64,000 nucleotides of DNA from Labilithrix sp. (GTDB lineage: Bacteria > Myxococcota_A > Polyangia > Polyangiales > Polyangiaceae), in assembly GCA_019637155.1 (NCBI GenBank), contig JAHBWE010000004.1:248001-312000 (forward strand). Direction: 5' to 3'. A program made the position numbers and the translations under genes. Numbering within the stretch: position 1 is the first letter of the stretch; each line of letters starts with the position of its first letter. Under the pieces are notes generated by a model. It searched no databases. It was not told the origin of the DNA and worked only from the letters and a program-made list of their open reading frames with translations. This document shows, one piece after another, positions 24,597-34,251 of the stretch.

Positions 24597-27245
24597 CTAC
24601 CGCTTCGCGATCGGCAGGACGAAGCTCGAAGGCAAGTAGCCGTCGGCGCCGGAGAGGTGGACGCGGCTGAAGCCGCCGTGCTCCTCGAGGATGCGGGCGC
24701 GGACGCCCTCCGGGATCGGGGCGACGCCGTCGATCGCGACGTGTTTTCCGTCGAGGAGGCGGGCGTTCGGGGCGACGACGATGCCCTCGCGGAGGTGGAG
24801 GCGCGCGTCGCGGGCCGCGTACGCGAGGACGGCGCCGGCGACGAGCAGCGCGCCCGCGATCGACGCCGACGTCGTGGCGGCGACCTTCGCGCGCGGCAGC
24901 TCCGCGAGGCGGCGCGCCACGATCGCGCCGGTCAGCACCGCCGCCATCACCGCGGCGAGGATCGCCCACGCGTTCTCGGGCAAGAGCTCCACGATCGAGC
25001 GGCCGAGGGAGAAGCCGGAGGCGATCTCGACGGGGTCGCCGGTGCGTGCGCGGCGGCGGGCGACCTCGGAGCGGACGCTCGCGAGCGCGTTCGTCGCGTC
25101 GTCCTCGAGGCGGCGGTCGAAGGTGAGCGCGCGCGCCTCCTCGAAGCCGTGCGCCGCGCGGCCGAGGTCGCCCGGCTGCTCGGCGCCGAGGCGCACGCGC
25201 GCGGCGTAGGCGAGCCCGCGATCGAAGCTGATGACCGCGTCGACGACGCCGCGATCGCCGAGCGCCTCGAGCTTCGCGATCGCCTCCGCCGGCTTGTCGG
25301 CCGCGAGCGCCTGCGTCGCGCCGCGGAAGAGCGCGGCGGGATCGGTCTGCTCGTCGCCCTCGTCGGCGGCGCCGGCGTGGGCGGGGAAGAGGACGAAGAG
25401 CGCGAGGACGAGCGCCGCGAGGGCGCGCTTCCACAGCGCGCGCATCGGCTCGATCTCGACGCCGCTCGGAGAGAAGCGCGCGTCCTCGCACGCGGCGACG
25501 ACGGCGAGGACCTCCTTCGCCTTCGTCTCGTCCATCCCTGCGTCGGTGAGCTCGGAGAGCGCCGCGTCGCCGGAGGTGCCGCGCAGGTTCACGCCGTGCT
25601 TCGCGAGGACGTCGGCCTCGACCGCGCGCGCGATCGCGGCGGCCGCCTTCGCGCCGTCGTCGCCCTTCAGCGCGGACGTGGCCTCGGCGTGGCGGTCCTT
25701 CGCGATCTTCTCGGGTGAAGGGGTCGCGCTCGCGCGGCGCTCGCGGGCGCGACGGACCGCGTCGCCGAGCACGATCGCGATCGCGCAGGCGAACGGCGAG
25801 CCGAAGAGCGCGCCCCAGTAGACGGGGCGCTCGGTGATGAAGGACTCCGCGCGACGGCCCTCGAGCTCCGCGCGCGGCGCGGGCATGTTCGCGAGGACCG
25901 GCTCGTTCACGTCGGCCCCGCCGTCGCGGCCGTCGGACTTCGCGACCGAGAGGATGCCGAGCGCCGCGCGCGCCACGCTGTAGCCGCGCGTCCTCGGATC
26001 GAAGTAGGGCAGGCGGATCTCGCCGAGGTCGACCGCCCCTTCTTTGTGGACGCGCGCGACGTACGCGAAGGTCCGCGTGCCGCCGTAGAGGTCGTTGCTC
26101 GCGGGACCGAGCGCGTCGCGCGTCGAGGGCTCGAGCCACTCCACGCCCGCGATCTCCGGCATCGGGATCGTCGCCGGGATGTTGCCGGTGCCGCGCAGCT
26201 CCACCGTGACGCCGACCGCGCCGTGCTGCTCGAGCGAGCGCGGCGTGACCTGCGCCGAGAGCGAGAAGTCCCCCGTGTCGCCGAGCTGGAAGCCGGCCGG
26301 CCGGCCCTCTACCGGGGGCTCGATCACGTCGACGTAGAGCCGCTCGCTCTCGCGGAGACCGACGCGCACCTGCGGGAGCGAGAGCGACATCGGCGCGATC
26401 TCGAGGCGCCCCGTCTTGAGCGGGAAGAGCGCGCTCTTGCGCACGAGCTTCACGCTCCACACCTTGCCGCCGATGCTCGCGTTGCCGACGAGGACAGCGC
26501 GCGACTCGTCCTGCATGAGCGAGCGCTTCACGAAGTCGTTCGCGGTCGCCTCGTGGACGTCGGAGGGACGGCCCTGGCGCTGATGGAGGTCCTCGTAGAG
26601 GTAGACCGTGAGCGTGACCTGCTCGCCGACGACGACGCGCTGCTTGTCGATCGTCGCGTGGAGGAACGCGACCGGCGCGCGCTCGGCGGGGAGCGAGAGC
26701 TTCGGATCGGTCTGGATCGCGTTGAAAGGATCGTCGTCGTCGGGCGCGCCGAAGATGCCGCGGAACGGATCGAAGGGCGAGCCGCCGCCGAACGGATCGC
26801 GCGGCCGGCGCGGCCTCGCGTGCCCCTGGCCCGGCGCGACGACGACGACCCTCTGCGCCTGCCCGCTCACGCGACCGTTCCCGAACGCGACGGAGGCGGG
26901 GCCGATCGTGAAGGTCCCGAGCCGATCGGCGCGGAGGCGCCACTGCGTCGTGAGCCCGTGCTGCTCGCTCGCGCGCCCGTTCACGATCGACACCATGTGC
27001 GAAGGCGACGAGCCCGTGTCCACGAGCGTGAAGCCCTGGTGCTGCCCGATGCGCGGATCGCTCGGCTGCTCCTTCGTCCGCGACATCGCCTGCAGCGTGT
27101 AGACGACGGTGTCGCCGAGCCCGATCTCGGCCGCGTCGACGTTCGACGTCACGTCGAGGCTCTGCGCGAACGCGCGCGGCATCCCCGCGAGGAACACGAC
27201 CGCGAAGGCGGCGAGGAACGCAGCGAGTTGCCGGAGCCACGTCAT
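24597..27245 (-). CDS. BatD-BatE fusion (aerotolerance operon)
   Basis: An 882-residue protein. After a signal peptide, residues about 28-480 are BatD/BamD-like: VTSNVDAAEIGLGDTVVYTL, successive Ig-like beta domains, and a membrane segment near 490. The remainder is BatE-like: a second hydrophobic segment around 625-645, TPR helices (ALFRGATQALAADKPAEAI), two more membrane helices, and a C-terminal SH3-type domain ([23 protein letters not shown]). Usually these are separate genes. It is the last gene of the bat operon, and its ATG overlaps the batC stop by 4 bases. Bat proteins support stress and oxygen tolerance in Bacteroides and spirochaetes; the mechanism is not settled. Confidence 0.85.
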   Translation of the reverse strand: MTWLRQLAAFLAAFAVVFLAGMPRAFAQSLDVTSNVDAAEIGLGDTVVYTLQAMSRTKEQPSDPRIGQHQGFTLVDTGSSPSHMVSIVNGRASEQHGLTTQWRLRADRLGTFTIGPASVAFGNGRVSGQAQRVVVVAPGQGHARPRRPRDPFGGGSPFDPFRGIFGAPDDDDPFNAIQTDPKLSLPAERAPVAFLHATIDKQRVVVGEQVTLTVYLYEDLHQRQGRPSDVHEATANDFVKRSLMQDESRAVLVGNASIGGKVWSVKLVRKSALFPLKTGRLEIAPMSLSLPQVRVGLRESERLYVDVIEPPVEGRPAGFQLGDTGDFSLSAQVTPRSLEQHGAVGVTVELRGTGNIPATIPMPEIAGVEWLEPSTRDALGPASNDLYGGTRTFAYVARVHKEGAVDLGEIRLPYFDPRTRGYSVARAALGILSVAKSDGRDGGADVNEPVLANMPAPRAELEGRRAESFITERPVYWGALFGSPFACAIAIVLGDAVRRARERRASATPSPEKIAKDRHAEATSALKGDDGAKAAAAIARAVEADVLAKHGVNLRGTSGDAALSELTDAGMDETKAKEVLAVVAACEDARFSPSGVEIEPMRALWKRALAALVLALFVLFPAHAGAADEGDEQTDPAALFRGATQALAADKPAEAIAKLEALGDRGVVDAVISFDRGLAYAARVRLGAEQPGDLGRAAHGFEEARALTFDRRLEDDATNALASVRSEVARRRARTGDPVEIASGFSLGRSIVELLPENAWAILAAVMAAVLTGAIVARRLAELPRAKVAATTSASIAGALLVAGAVLAYAARDARLHLREGIVVAPNARLLDGKHVAIDGVAPIPEGVRARILEEHGGFSRVHLSGADGYLPSSFVLPIAKR

Positions 27246-28261
27246 TTGTCGGCGGTGCCTTTCACCTTCCGCGCGCGCCCCTGCTTCTTGGCGGCCTCCT
27301 GCTGCACGGTGGGCGCGTTCTCGAGCTGGTCGAGGATGCGCTCGTCCTGGCTCTGGCGCGACGGGGGCGGAGGCGGCGGCGGGGGGCCGGCGTCCTTCGG
27401 GTCGTCCTTGTTCGGGTCGTCCTTCTTGTCGTCGCCGCCCGCGTCCTTGCCCGCGTCTTTGTTTTGGTCGTCTTTATCGTCTTTGCCGCCGTCCTTGTTT
27501 TTGTCGTCGTCCTTGCCGTCCCCGCCGTCCTGATCCTGCTTGTCGTTCCCGCCGTCCTCGTTCTGGTTCTCGCCGCCGCCGTCGCCGGGGCCGCTGTCGG
27601 GCGGGCTCGCGTCCTTCTTGTCCTCGATCCGCCGCAGCGCGACGGCGCGGTTCCACGCCGCGTCGCGGCCGATCGGGTCGACGTCCCAGGTGACCTGCGC
27701 GTCGGCGGCGGCGCCGATCGGCCCCGCGTCGCCCATCGCCGGGATCAGCTCGAGCGCCTTCTCGTAGGCGGTGACGGCCTCCTTGTAGGCGGCGGTCAAG
27801 AAGAGGAGGTTGCCCTCGAGGTAGCGCGCGCGCGCCCGCAGCGCGGCGGGCTGGGTCGCGTCCTCCGCGATCGCCCGCACGACGCGGAGCGCGCAGTCGA
27901 CCTGCGACCCGCGCATCTTGGGGAGGTCCGGATCGAGGAAGCCGGCGTCGTTCTCCTCGTCGCCGAAGCGATGGCCGTACGCCTCCGCGATCTTGAAGAG
28001 CGCGAGCCCGAGGTCGAAGCTGCCGTTCGACTTGTCGCGCACCCGCGGCGGCGTGCCGATGTTGCCCTCCTGACAGCCGCCGGTCGCGAGGTAGTCCTGG
28101 AGGAGCTCCGCCGCGCTCCCGGCCTCGCCGGCGTCGTAGACACGCAGCGCCTCGTTCACCTGCGGCGACTCCCGATCGAAGGGTCGCGACGGGTCCCAGC
28201 CGCACGCCGCCACGACGGCGCAGGCGACGGCGACGAAGAAGAGGCGCCGGAACCGCGTCAC
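27242..28261 (-). CDS. BatC-like TPR lipoprotein
   Basis: A 339-residue protein starting at GTG 28261. The signal ends in a lipobox (VVAACGWD). TPR-like helices lie at about 35-190, including LRARARYLEGNLLFLTAAYKEAVTAYEKAL and FDLGLALFKIAEAYG. The C-terminal third is an extremely acidic, repetitive Asp/Lys/Gly/Asn tract, then a polyproline run and a basic end. BatC proteins normally end in an acidic low-complexity tail after the TPRs. The start overlaps the batB stop as GTGA. Confidence 0.8.
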   Translation of the reverse strand: MTRFRRLFFVAVACAVVAACGWDPSRPFDRESPQVNEALRVYDAGEAGSAAELLQDYLATGGCQEGNIGTPPRVRDKSNGSFDLGLALFKIAEAYGHRFGDEENDAGFLDPDLPKMRGSQVDCALRVVRAIAEDATQPAALRARARYLEGNLLFLTAAYKEAVTAYEKALELIPAMGDAGPIGAAADAQVTWDVDPIGRDAAWNRAVALRRIEDKKDASPPDSGPGDGGGENQNEDGGNDKQDQDGGDGKDDDKNKDGGKDDKDDQNKDAGKDAGGDDKKDDPNKDDPKDAGPPPPPPPPSRQSQDERILDQLENAPTVQQEAAKKQGRARKVKGTADK

Positions 28262-29490
28262 GACTTCGCTCTTTTCTTCGAGAGGGGCGCTGCCCCTCTC
28301 GAGCTCTCCCCGCCGGGGGCCGGTCGCGCGGAGACGCGCTCTACGCCCCCGGACCCCCGGGAGGAGACGTCCCCGCGCTTCCTTTTTCCGGTGCTCCGCT
28401 TCTTTACCGGTGCGACCGCGGCGGTGCCGCCGACGAAGCCGAAGGCGAGGCGGGGGAGCGGAGCCTCGGGGACCATGCCCTCGATGAAGAGGAGGGCGAT
28501 CGCGACGCCGAGGGGCCACATGTACTCCTCGTCGAACGCGATCTCGACGCGCTCGGCGAGCTCCTCGCGCATCATGCGCTTCAGGCCCTGCGCGATCTCG
28601 TCGATGCCGGTCTCGCCCTTCGCCGAGCGGACGATCGCGCCGCCGGTGGTCTCCGCGATGTCGGCGAGCTGCTTCTCGCCCTCCGCGCTCAGCGACGTCA
28701 TCAGCGTCTCGCCGTTCTCGTCGCGGCGGAGGCCGGTCACGCGGCCGTCGGGGCCGACCTCCGGGACCGCCTCCGGCATGCGGCCGCCGATCTGCACCAC
28801 GTCGATGCGCGTCTTGTCCTCCGCCGCCGCGCGCGCGACCGCGACGGGGTCGCCCTCGAGGTCCTCGCCGTCGGTGACGAGGACGATGACGCGGACGTGG
28901 TCCTTCGACTTCGGATCGCGCGCGAACACCTCGCGCGCGCGCTCGAGCGCGCGGCCGATCGCGGTGCCGCCGACCGGCATGTCGTTCGGCTCGAGCTGGC
29001 GGAAGAACTGCGCGATCGCGGCGGAGTCGCTCGTGAGCGGGAAGCTCATCGGCTCCCCCGCGAACGCGATCGCGCCGAAGCGCGCGCCCGGCAGCTCGCG
29101 GACGAGCTTGCCGATCTCCGCCTTCGCGCGCGCGATGCGGGAGGGCGCGACGTCGCGCGCGTACATGCTCTTCGAGAAGTCGAGGACGATGACGACGTCG
29201 AGGTTCGTCGCGGGGACGAGCTTGGTGCCGCGGCCCCACTGCGGGCGCGCGAGCGCGAGGAACGCGCACACCATCGCGACGACGAGGAGCACCCCCTTCA
29301 GCGCGCGCCGCCCCGAGGCGTCGAACGTCTCGAGCCGCGTCACGAGCTTCGGATCGCCGAACACCTTCGTCGCCCGCCCGCGCCGCACCGACGCGAGGAT
29401 GAGCGACGCCGCGAACCCCCCCACGAGCGCGACGCACGCGATCGCGATCAAGAGGTACGGCATCAAGAGGAGGTCGTAGGCGAACCTCAT
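28258..29490 (-). CDS. batB: BatB: von Willebrand factor A domain membrane protein
   Basis: A 410-residue protein: two N-terminal membrane helices, then a VWA domain with a complete MIDAS (DFSKSM at the first strand, GGTAIGRAL, VTDGED), and a third helix near 355 (MWPLGVAIALLFIEGM). The last 50 residues (basic, with SSRG repeated) are unusual and are encoded by GC-rich sequence containing a strong palindrome (28279-28301). BatB is thought to act in a complex with BatA at the inner membrane. Start and stop both overlap neighbouring genes by 4 bases. Confidence 0.88.
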   Translation of the reverse strand: MRFAYDLLLMPYLLIAIACVALVGGFAASLILASVRRGRATKVFGDPKLVTRLETFDASGRRALKGVLLVVAMVCAFLALARPQWGRGTKLVPATNLDVVIVLDFSKSMYARDVAPSRIARAKAEIGKLVRELPGARFGAIAFAGEPMSFPLTSDSAAIAQFFRQLEPNDMPVGGTAIGRALERAREVFARDPKSKDHVRVIVLVTDGEDLEGDPVAVARAAAEDKTRIDVVQIGGRMPEAVPEVGPDGRVTGLRRDENGETLMTSLSAEGEKQLADIAETTGGAIVRSAKGETGIDEIAQGLKRMMREELAERVEIAFDEEYMWPLGVAIALLFIEGMVPEAPLPRLAFGFVGGTAAVAPVKKRSTGKRKRGDVSSRGSGGVERVSARPAPGGESSRGAAPLSKKRAKS

Positions 29491-30677
29491 GGGAACCTCC
29501 GCACGACGAGGAGGCGCACGAGCGCCTCGAGCGCGACGAGCGCGACCGCGGGGACGAGGATGAGCGAGAAGAGGTCCTCCATCGTCGAGCGCTGCTGCTC
29601 GAAGATCGTCTTCTCGAGCTTGTCGAGGATCGAGTGCATGCTCTGCTCGAGCCCCTTCTTGTCCGTCGCGATGAACGAGTCGCCGCCGGTGCTCGACGCC
29701 ATCCGCTTCAAGAGCTCCGGGTTGGTCGGGAAGTGCTCGCGCACGTACTTCGGCTGGCCGAAGAGGTCGACGCCCTCTTGCACGTCGACGTCGTCGCCGT
29801 TGCCGATCTGCACGGTGAACACCTTCACGCCCTGCTCCTGCGCGAGGTGGGCGGCGTAGTCGGGCGCGATCGAGCCGGCGTTCGAGTCGCCGTCGGTGAG
29901 GAGGATGATCGCCTTCGAGCGCGCGGTGGAGCGGCGGAGGCGCGCGACGCCGGTGCCGACCGCGTCGCCGATCGCGGTGCCGGCGCCGTCGATGAGCCCG
30001 AGCTCCATCTTGCTGACGAGGGTGGAGAGGAGCGACTTGTCGAGCGTGGGCGGCGAGAGGATGTACGCGCTGCGCCCGAAGACGACGACGCCGATGCGGT
30101 CGTTCTTCCGCCGCGCGACGAAGTCGAGGATGACCTCCTTCGCCGTCTCGAGGCGCGTGAGGCGCTGCACCGGACGGCGCGGCGCGGCGCCGGGCGCGGC
30201 CGGCTCCGTCGCGTCGGCGTCCATGAGCGCCTTCATCGAATACGAGAGGTCGAGCACGACGACCATGTCGATGCCCTTCTCGTCCGCGTTCTCGCCGCGG
30301 AGCACGTTCTGCGGGCGCCCGAGCGCGAGGACGGCGAGCACGATCGCGGCGCCGCGGATCATCCCCGGCACGTCGCGCAGCTTCGTGCGGAAGCCGCGCG
30401 GACCGGTGAAGAGCGGCGCGATCGCGCCGATGCGCATGCGCGGCGTGCGCGCGTCGGCGCCGAGCGTGGTGCGCCACACCACGATCGCGCCGAGGACCAC
30501 GCCGAGCGCCCCGAGCACCGGCAGCCGCGCCTCGGGCGGGAGCCACGCGAGCACGGGCACGGTCCAGATCGCGCTGAGCCACGCCTCCCCCCGCATCACC
30601 GCGGGGTAGACGAGGCCGAGCGCGACGAGCAGCAGCGTGCCGAAGACGATCGAGAGCGCACGGCCGACGCGGCTCAC
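29487..30677 (-). CDS. batA: BatA: von Willebrand factor A domain membrane protein
   Basis: A 396-residue protein starting at GTG 30677. It has membrane helices near the N-terminus (about 8-30, 40-70) and around 100-120, then a VWA domain with MIDAS residues DLSYSM, GAGTAIGDAV and LTDGDSN, and a final helix near 370-390 (LFSLILVPAVALVALEALV). The topology matches BatA. It overlaps the genes on both sides by 4 bases. An Ala/Pro-rich loop (DADATEPAAPGAAPRRP) sits inside the VWA domain after the first MIDAS motif. Confidence 0.9.
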   Translation of the reverse strand: MSRVGRALSIVFGTLLLVALGLVYPAVMRGEAWLSAIWTVPVLAWLPPEARLPVLGALGVVLGAIVVWRTTLGADARTPRMRIGAIAPLFTGPRGFRTKLRDVPGMIRGAAIVLAVLALGRPQNVLRGENADEKGIDMVVVLDLSYSMKALMDADATEPAAPGAAPRRPVQRLTRLETAKEVILDFVARRKNDRIGVVVFGRSAYILSPPTLDKSLLSTLVSKMELGLIDGAGTAIGDAVGTGVARLRRSTARSKAIILLTDGDSNAGSIAPDYAAHLAQEQGVKVFTVQIGNGDDVDVQEGVDLFGQPKYVREHFPTNPELLKRMASSTGGDSFIATDKKGLEQSMHSILDKLEKTIFEQQRSTMEDLFSLILVPAVALVALEALVRLLVVRRFP

Positions 30678-31933
30678 GAGTCACCCTCCTTCGGCGGCAC
30701 GTAGTCGTCGGGTGGCGCGTACGGCGAGCGCTCTTCTTTCGGCGGCGCGGGCGGCGCGGCCTCGGTGTCGGGCGAGCGGAGGCCGGCGGCGGCGACGGGA
30801 TCGTCGACCGCGAAGTCGGTCGCCGGCGTGCCGCCTTGCGAGAACGGCATCGTCCCGCGGACGATCGCCTCGCCGCTCGTGATCGAGCGCGCGCACTGCT
30901 CCGGGGTCGGGGTGAGGTTCGCGAACTTCACGAGGTCGGCGTCGCGCAGGAACGTCGCGATGCGCTCGATCGACATCCCCGGCGCGAACGCGACCGCGCC
31001 CGGCTCCGGGTCTTCGAAGCGGATGAAGCCGCCCGCGTTCTTCTTCAGCGCGGCGAGGATCTCGTCCGTCGTCGACTCGAGGCCGTCGAAGTCGAAGCGC
31101 GCGCCGAGGTAGCGCCGGAGCGCGTCGCTCGTACGATCGAAGTGCTCGCCGTAGCGCTCCGCTTCGAGGAGCCCCGCGTGACGCACGGCCTCGAGCTCCT
31201 CGAGCGCGACCTCCCACGGCGGGCGCGGCGGCGGCGGAGGCGGCACCGGGCGAGGGCGGTTCAGCCAGCGCCGGACGAGGAGCGCGATGATCGCGCCGGC
31301 CGCGAGCCCGAGCGCGCCCCAGAGGACCGCCTTCTTCATCGCGGTCCACTCTTCGCGCTGCGGGACGCCGGGCGGGTTTTCGCGCGGCATCGCGTCCGGC
31401 GTGTTCGCGGTCGGGTCCTCGACCAGGATCGTGTGCGGGTGCGTGCACAGCGTCGCGATCTCGCCGTTCGCGCGCGACACCGCGACGGGGAGGGGAGGGA
31501 CGGCCATCACGTTGCGCCCCGGCTTCTCGGGGAGGAGCACGAGCGGCAGCTCGAGGTGCGTGACCGCGGTCCCCGACGCCGTGTCCTCCGCGTCGGACCA
31601 GAGGCGCGCGCCCGCGCCGGCGTCCTGCTCCGGCACGACGAAGCCGGCTTGCTTCAGCACCTTCTTCGCCTCGACCGCGCCGGAGAGATCGAGGCCGGAG
31701 GGGAGCACGCGCTCGCCCTTGCCGTGGCGCACCGTGATCGACAGCGTCGCCGCGTAGCCGCTGATGCCGCGCGCGGGGAACGTGTCCGTGACCGTCATCT
31801 TCTCCGCGCCCTTCGGCACGTGCTCGACGCAGCCGTACGTGGACTCGCCCGCGCCCGCGTCGGTCGCGTCGGCGGCGAAGGCGCGCGCGCTCACGAGGAG
31901 CAAGGCGAGGAGCAGCGAAGCGAAGAGCCTCAC
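30674..31933 (-). CDS. Bat-operon membrane protein (DUF4381-like position), function unknown
   Basis: A 419-residue protein starting at GTG 31933 with a cleavable signal (MRLFASLLLALLLVSARAFA). A periplasmic beta-rich domain follows with VEHVPKGAEKMTV..ITVRHGKGERVLP. One membrane helix lies near residues 205-225 (AVLWGALGLAAGAIIALLV), with a polyproline stretch after it. The cytoplasmic part has helices (YGEHFDRTSDALRRYLGARFDFDGLESTTDEIL) like the DUF4381-type proteins that sit between DUF58 and VWA genes in many bat/moxR operons. Assignment is by position and helix pattern. Confidence 0.65.
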   Translation of the reverse strand: MRLFASLLLALLLVSARAFAADATDAGAGESTYGCVEHVPKGAEKMTVTDTFPARGISGYAATLSITVRHGKGERVLPSGLDLSGAVEAKKVLKQAGFVVPEQDAGAGARLWSDAEDTASGTAVTHLELPLVLLPEKPGRNVMAVPPLPVAVSRANGEIATLCTHPHTILVEDPTANTPDAMPRENPPGVPQREEWTAMKKAVLWGALGLAAGAIIALLVRRWLNRPRPVPPPPPPRPPWEVALEELEAVRHAGLLEAERYGEHFDRTSDALRRYLGARFDFDGLESTTDEILAALKKNAGGFIRFEDPEPGAVAFAPGMSIERIATFLRDADLVKFANLTPTPEQCARSITSGEAIVRGTMPFSQGGTPATDFAVDDPVAAAGLRSPDTEAAPPAPPKEERSPYAPPDDYVPPKEGDS

Positions 31934-32907
31934 CGGATCCTCCGGGCGCGGCGGGCGAACAGATCGCGGATCGGCTTCACGAACGAGCCGCCGGTGTCGA
32001 CCTCCACCGCGTCGATGCCGAGCTTGAGGAAGACCTGGCGCCGCGCCTCCTTGATCTTCTTCATCTCGGACTCGAAGTGCGCGCGGACGTACTTGTCCGA
32101 CGTGTCGACGACGATCATCTCGCCGCTCTCGAGGTCCTCGAACGTCGCGAGGCCGACGTCGGGGAGCTCGAAGTCGCGCCTGTCGACGAGGACGACCGGG
32201 ATCACGTCGTGCTTCGCGCTCGCGAGCGAGAGCGCGCGCTCCCACCCCGCGGCGAGGAAGTCGGAGACGATGAACGCGACCGAGCGCCGGCGCGACACGT
32301 GCGTGAGCGCCTCGAGGGCGGCCTTCAGATCGGTCTGCGCGCCGAGGTTGGGATATGGCGCGGCGGGGAACCGGTCGTTGGCGCGCTTCTTCGGCTTCTT
32401 CTGCGCGACCCGGTCCTCCGCGTGGCGCGCCCCGGCGGGCTGCGGCGCCTCGAATCCGAGGATCTCGCGGACGACGCGCATGACGTGTTTTTCGCCTTTT
32501 TTCGGCGGCACGATGCGCTCGACCTTGCTCGTGGAGAGGATGAGGCCGATGCGGTCGTTGTTGCGGATCGCGCTGAAGGCGAGGAGGGCGGCGACCTCGG
32601 AGGCGACGCGGGCCTTCGGGGCGCGCTGGGTGCCGAAGCGCTCCGAGGCGGAGAGGTCGACCGCGAGCATGACCGTCATCTCGCGCTCTTCCTGGAAGAC
32701 CTTCACGAAGGTCTCGTTCATGCGCGCGGAGACGTTCCAGTCGATCGTGCGGATGTCGTCGCCGGGCTGGTACGGCCGCACCTCGCGGAAGGCGAGGCCC
32801 TGGCCCTTGAAGCTGGACTTGTACGTGCCCGAGAGCTGCTCGTTCGCGAGCCGCGCGGTGTGGATCTCGATCGTGCGGAGCGCCGCCAGGATCTCTCGGG
32901 GAATCAT
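31930..32907 (-). CDS. DUF58 domain protein
   Basis: A 325-residue protein with the DUF58 signature: YQPGDDIRTIDWNVSARM, which follows an N-terminal GTYKSSFKGQGLAFREVR. A VWA-like fold follows with DLSASERFG and SDFLAAGWERAL. DUF58 proteins are the standard partner of MoxR ATPases. A Lys/Arg-rich insertion (around DRVAQKKPKKRANDRF) lies in the middle. The ATG at 32907 comes 8 bases after the moxR stop. Confidence 0.9.
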   Translation of the reverse strand: MIPREILAALRTIEIHTARLANEQLSGTYKSSFKGQGLAFREVRPYQPGDDIRTIDWNVSARMNETFVKVFQEEREMTVMLAVDLSASERFGTQRAPKARVASEVAALLAFSAIRNNDRIGLILSTSKVERIVPPKKGEKHVMRVVREILGFEAPQPAGARHAEDRVAQKKPKKRANDRFPAAPYPNLGAQTDLKAALEALTHVSRRRSVAFIVSDFLAAGWERALSLASAKHDVIPVVLVDRRDFELPDVGLATFEDLESGEMIVVDTSDKYVRAHFESEMKKIKEARRQVFLKLGIDAVEVDTGGSFVKPIRDLFARRARRIR

Positions 32908-32915
32908 GCGCGGCG

Positions 32916-33902
<987 letters not shown>

Positions 33903-33995
33903 CGGCGGCTTCCTACCACGAACGGCGCTGCAGATGCAGCGCGGCCCGTGCAGAACCGACGCACCGTCGCGAGAATTCCCGGCGGCCGCTCGAGA

Positions 33996-34160
33996 CTAGA
34001 CGCGGGCGCGCTGCGAGATCGCGATGCCGCCCTTGGAGCCGACCGCGGCGCCGAGCGCGATCGCGGCCCACCAGTAGTTCTGGTCCGTCAGCTTGAGCGC
34101 GAGGATGCCCAGGAGGATGAGACCGATCCCAAGGAAAATTTCCGCGGTGCCGCGCTGCAT
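33996..34160 (-). CDS. Small two-helix membrane protein
   Basis: A 54-residue frame: MQRGTAEIFL, a hydrophobic helix at about 8-23, a polar turn KLTDQNYW, a second hydrophobic stretch at about 29-43, and a basic end (SQRARV). It starts at ATG 34160 and ends with TAG at 33996. Codon use matches the neighbours, with G/C at almost every third position in the second half. It sits upstream of moxR in the same direction. Function unknown. Confidence 0.6.
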   Translation of the reverse strand: MQRGTAEIFLGIGLILLGILALKLTDQNYWWAAIALGAAVGSKGGIAISQRARV

Positions 34161-34251
34161 GTGCCTGATTTACTCGAACCGGCCTGCATTTCCAACGATC
34201 TCGTGCGGCGGGGCTGACGGAGCGCCCGGCGGTGCTTACCGATGCTGCCCG

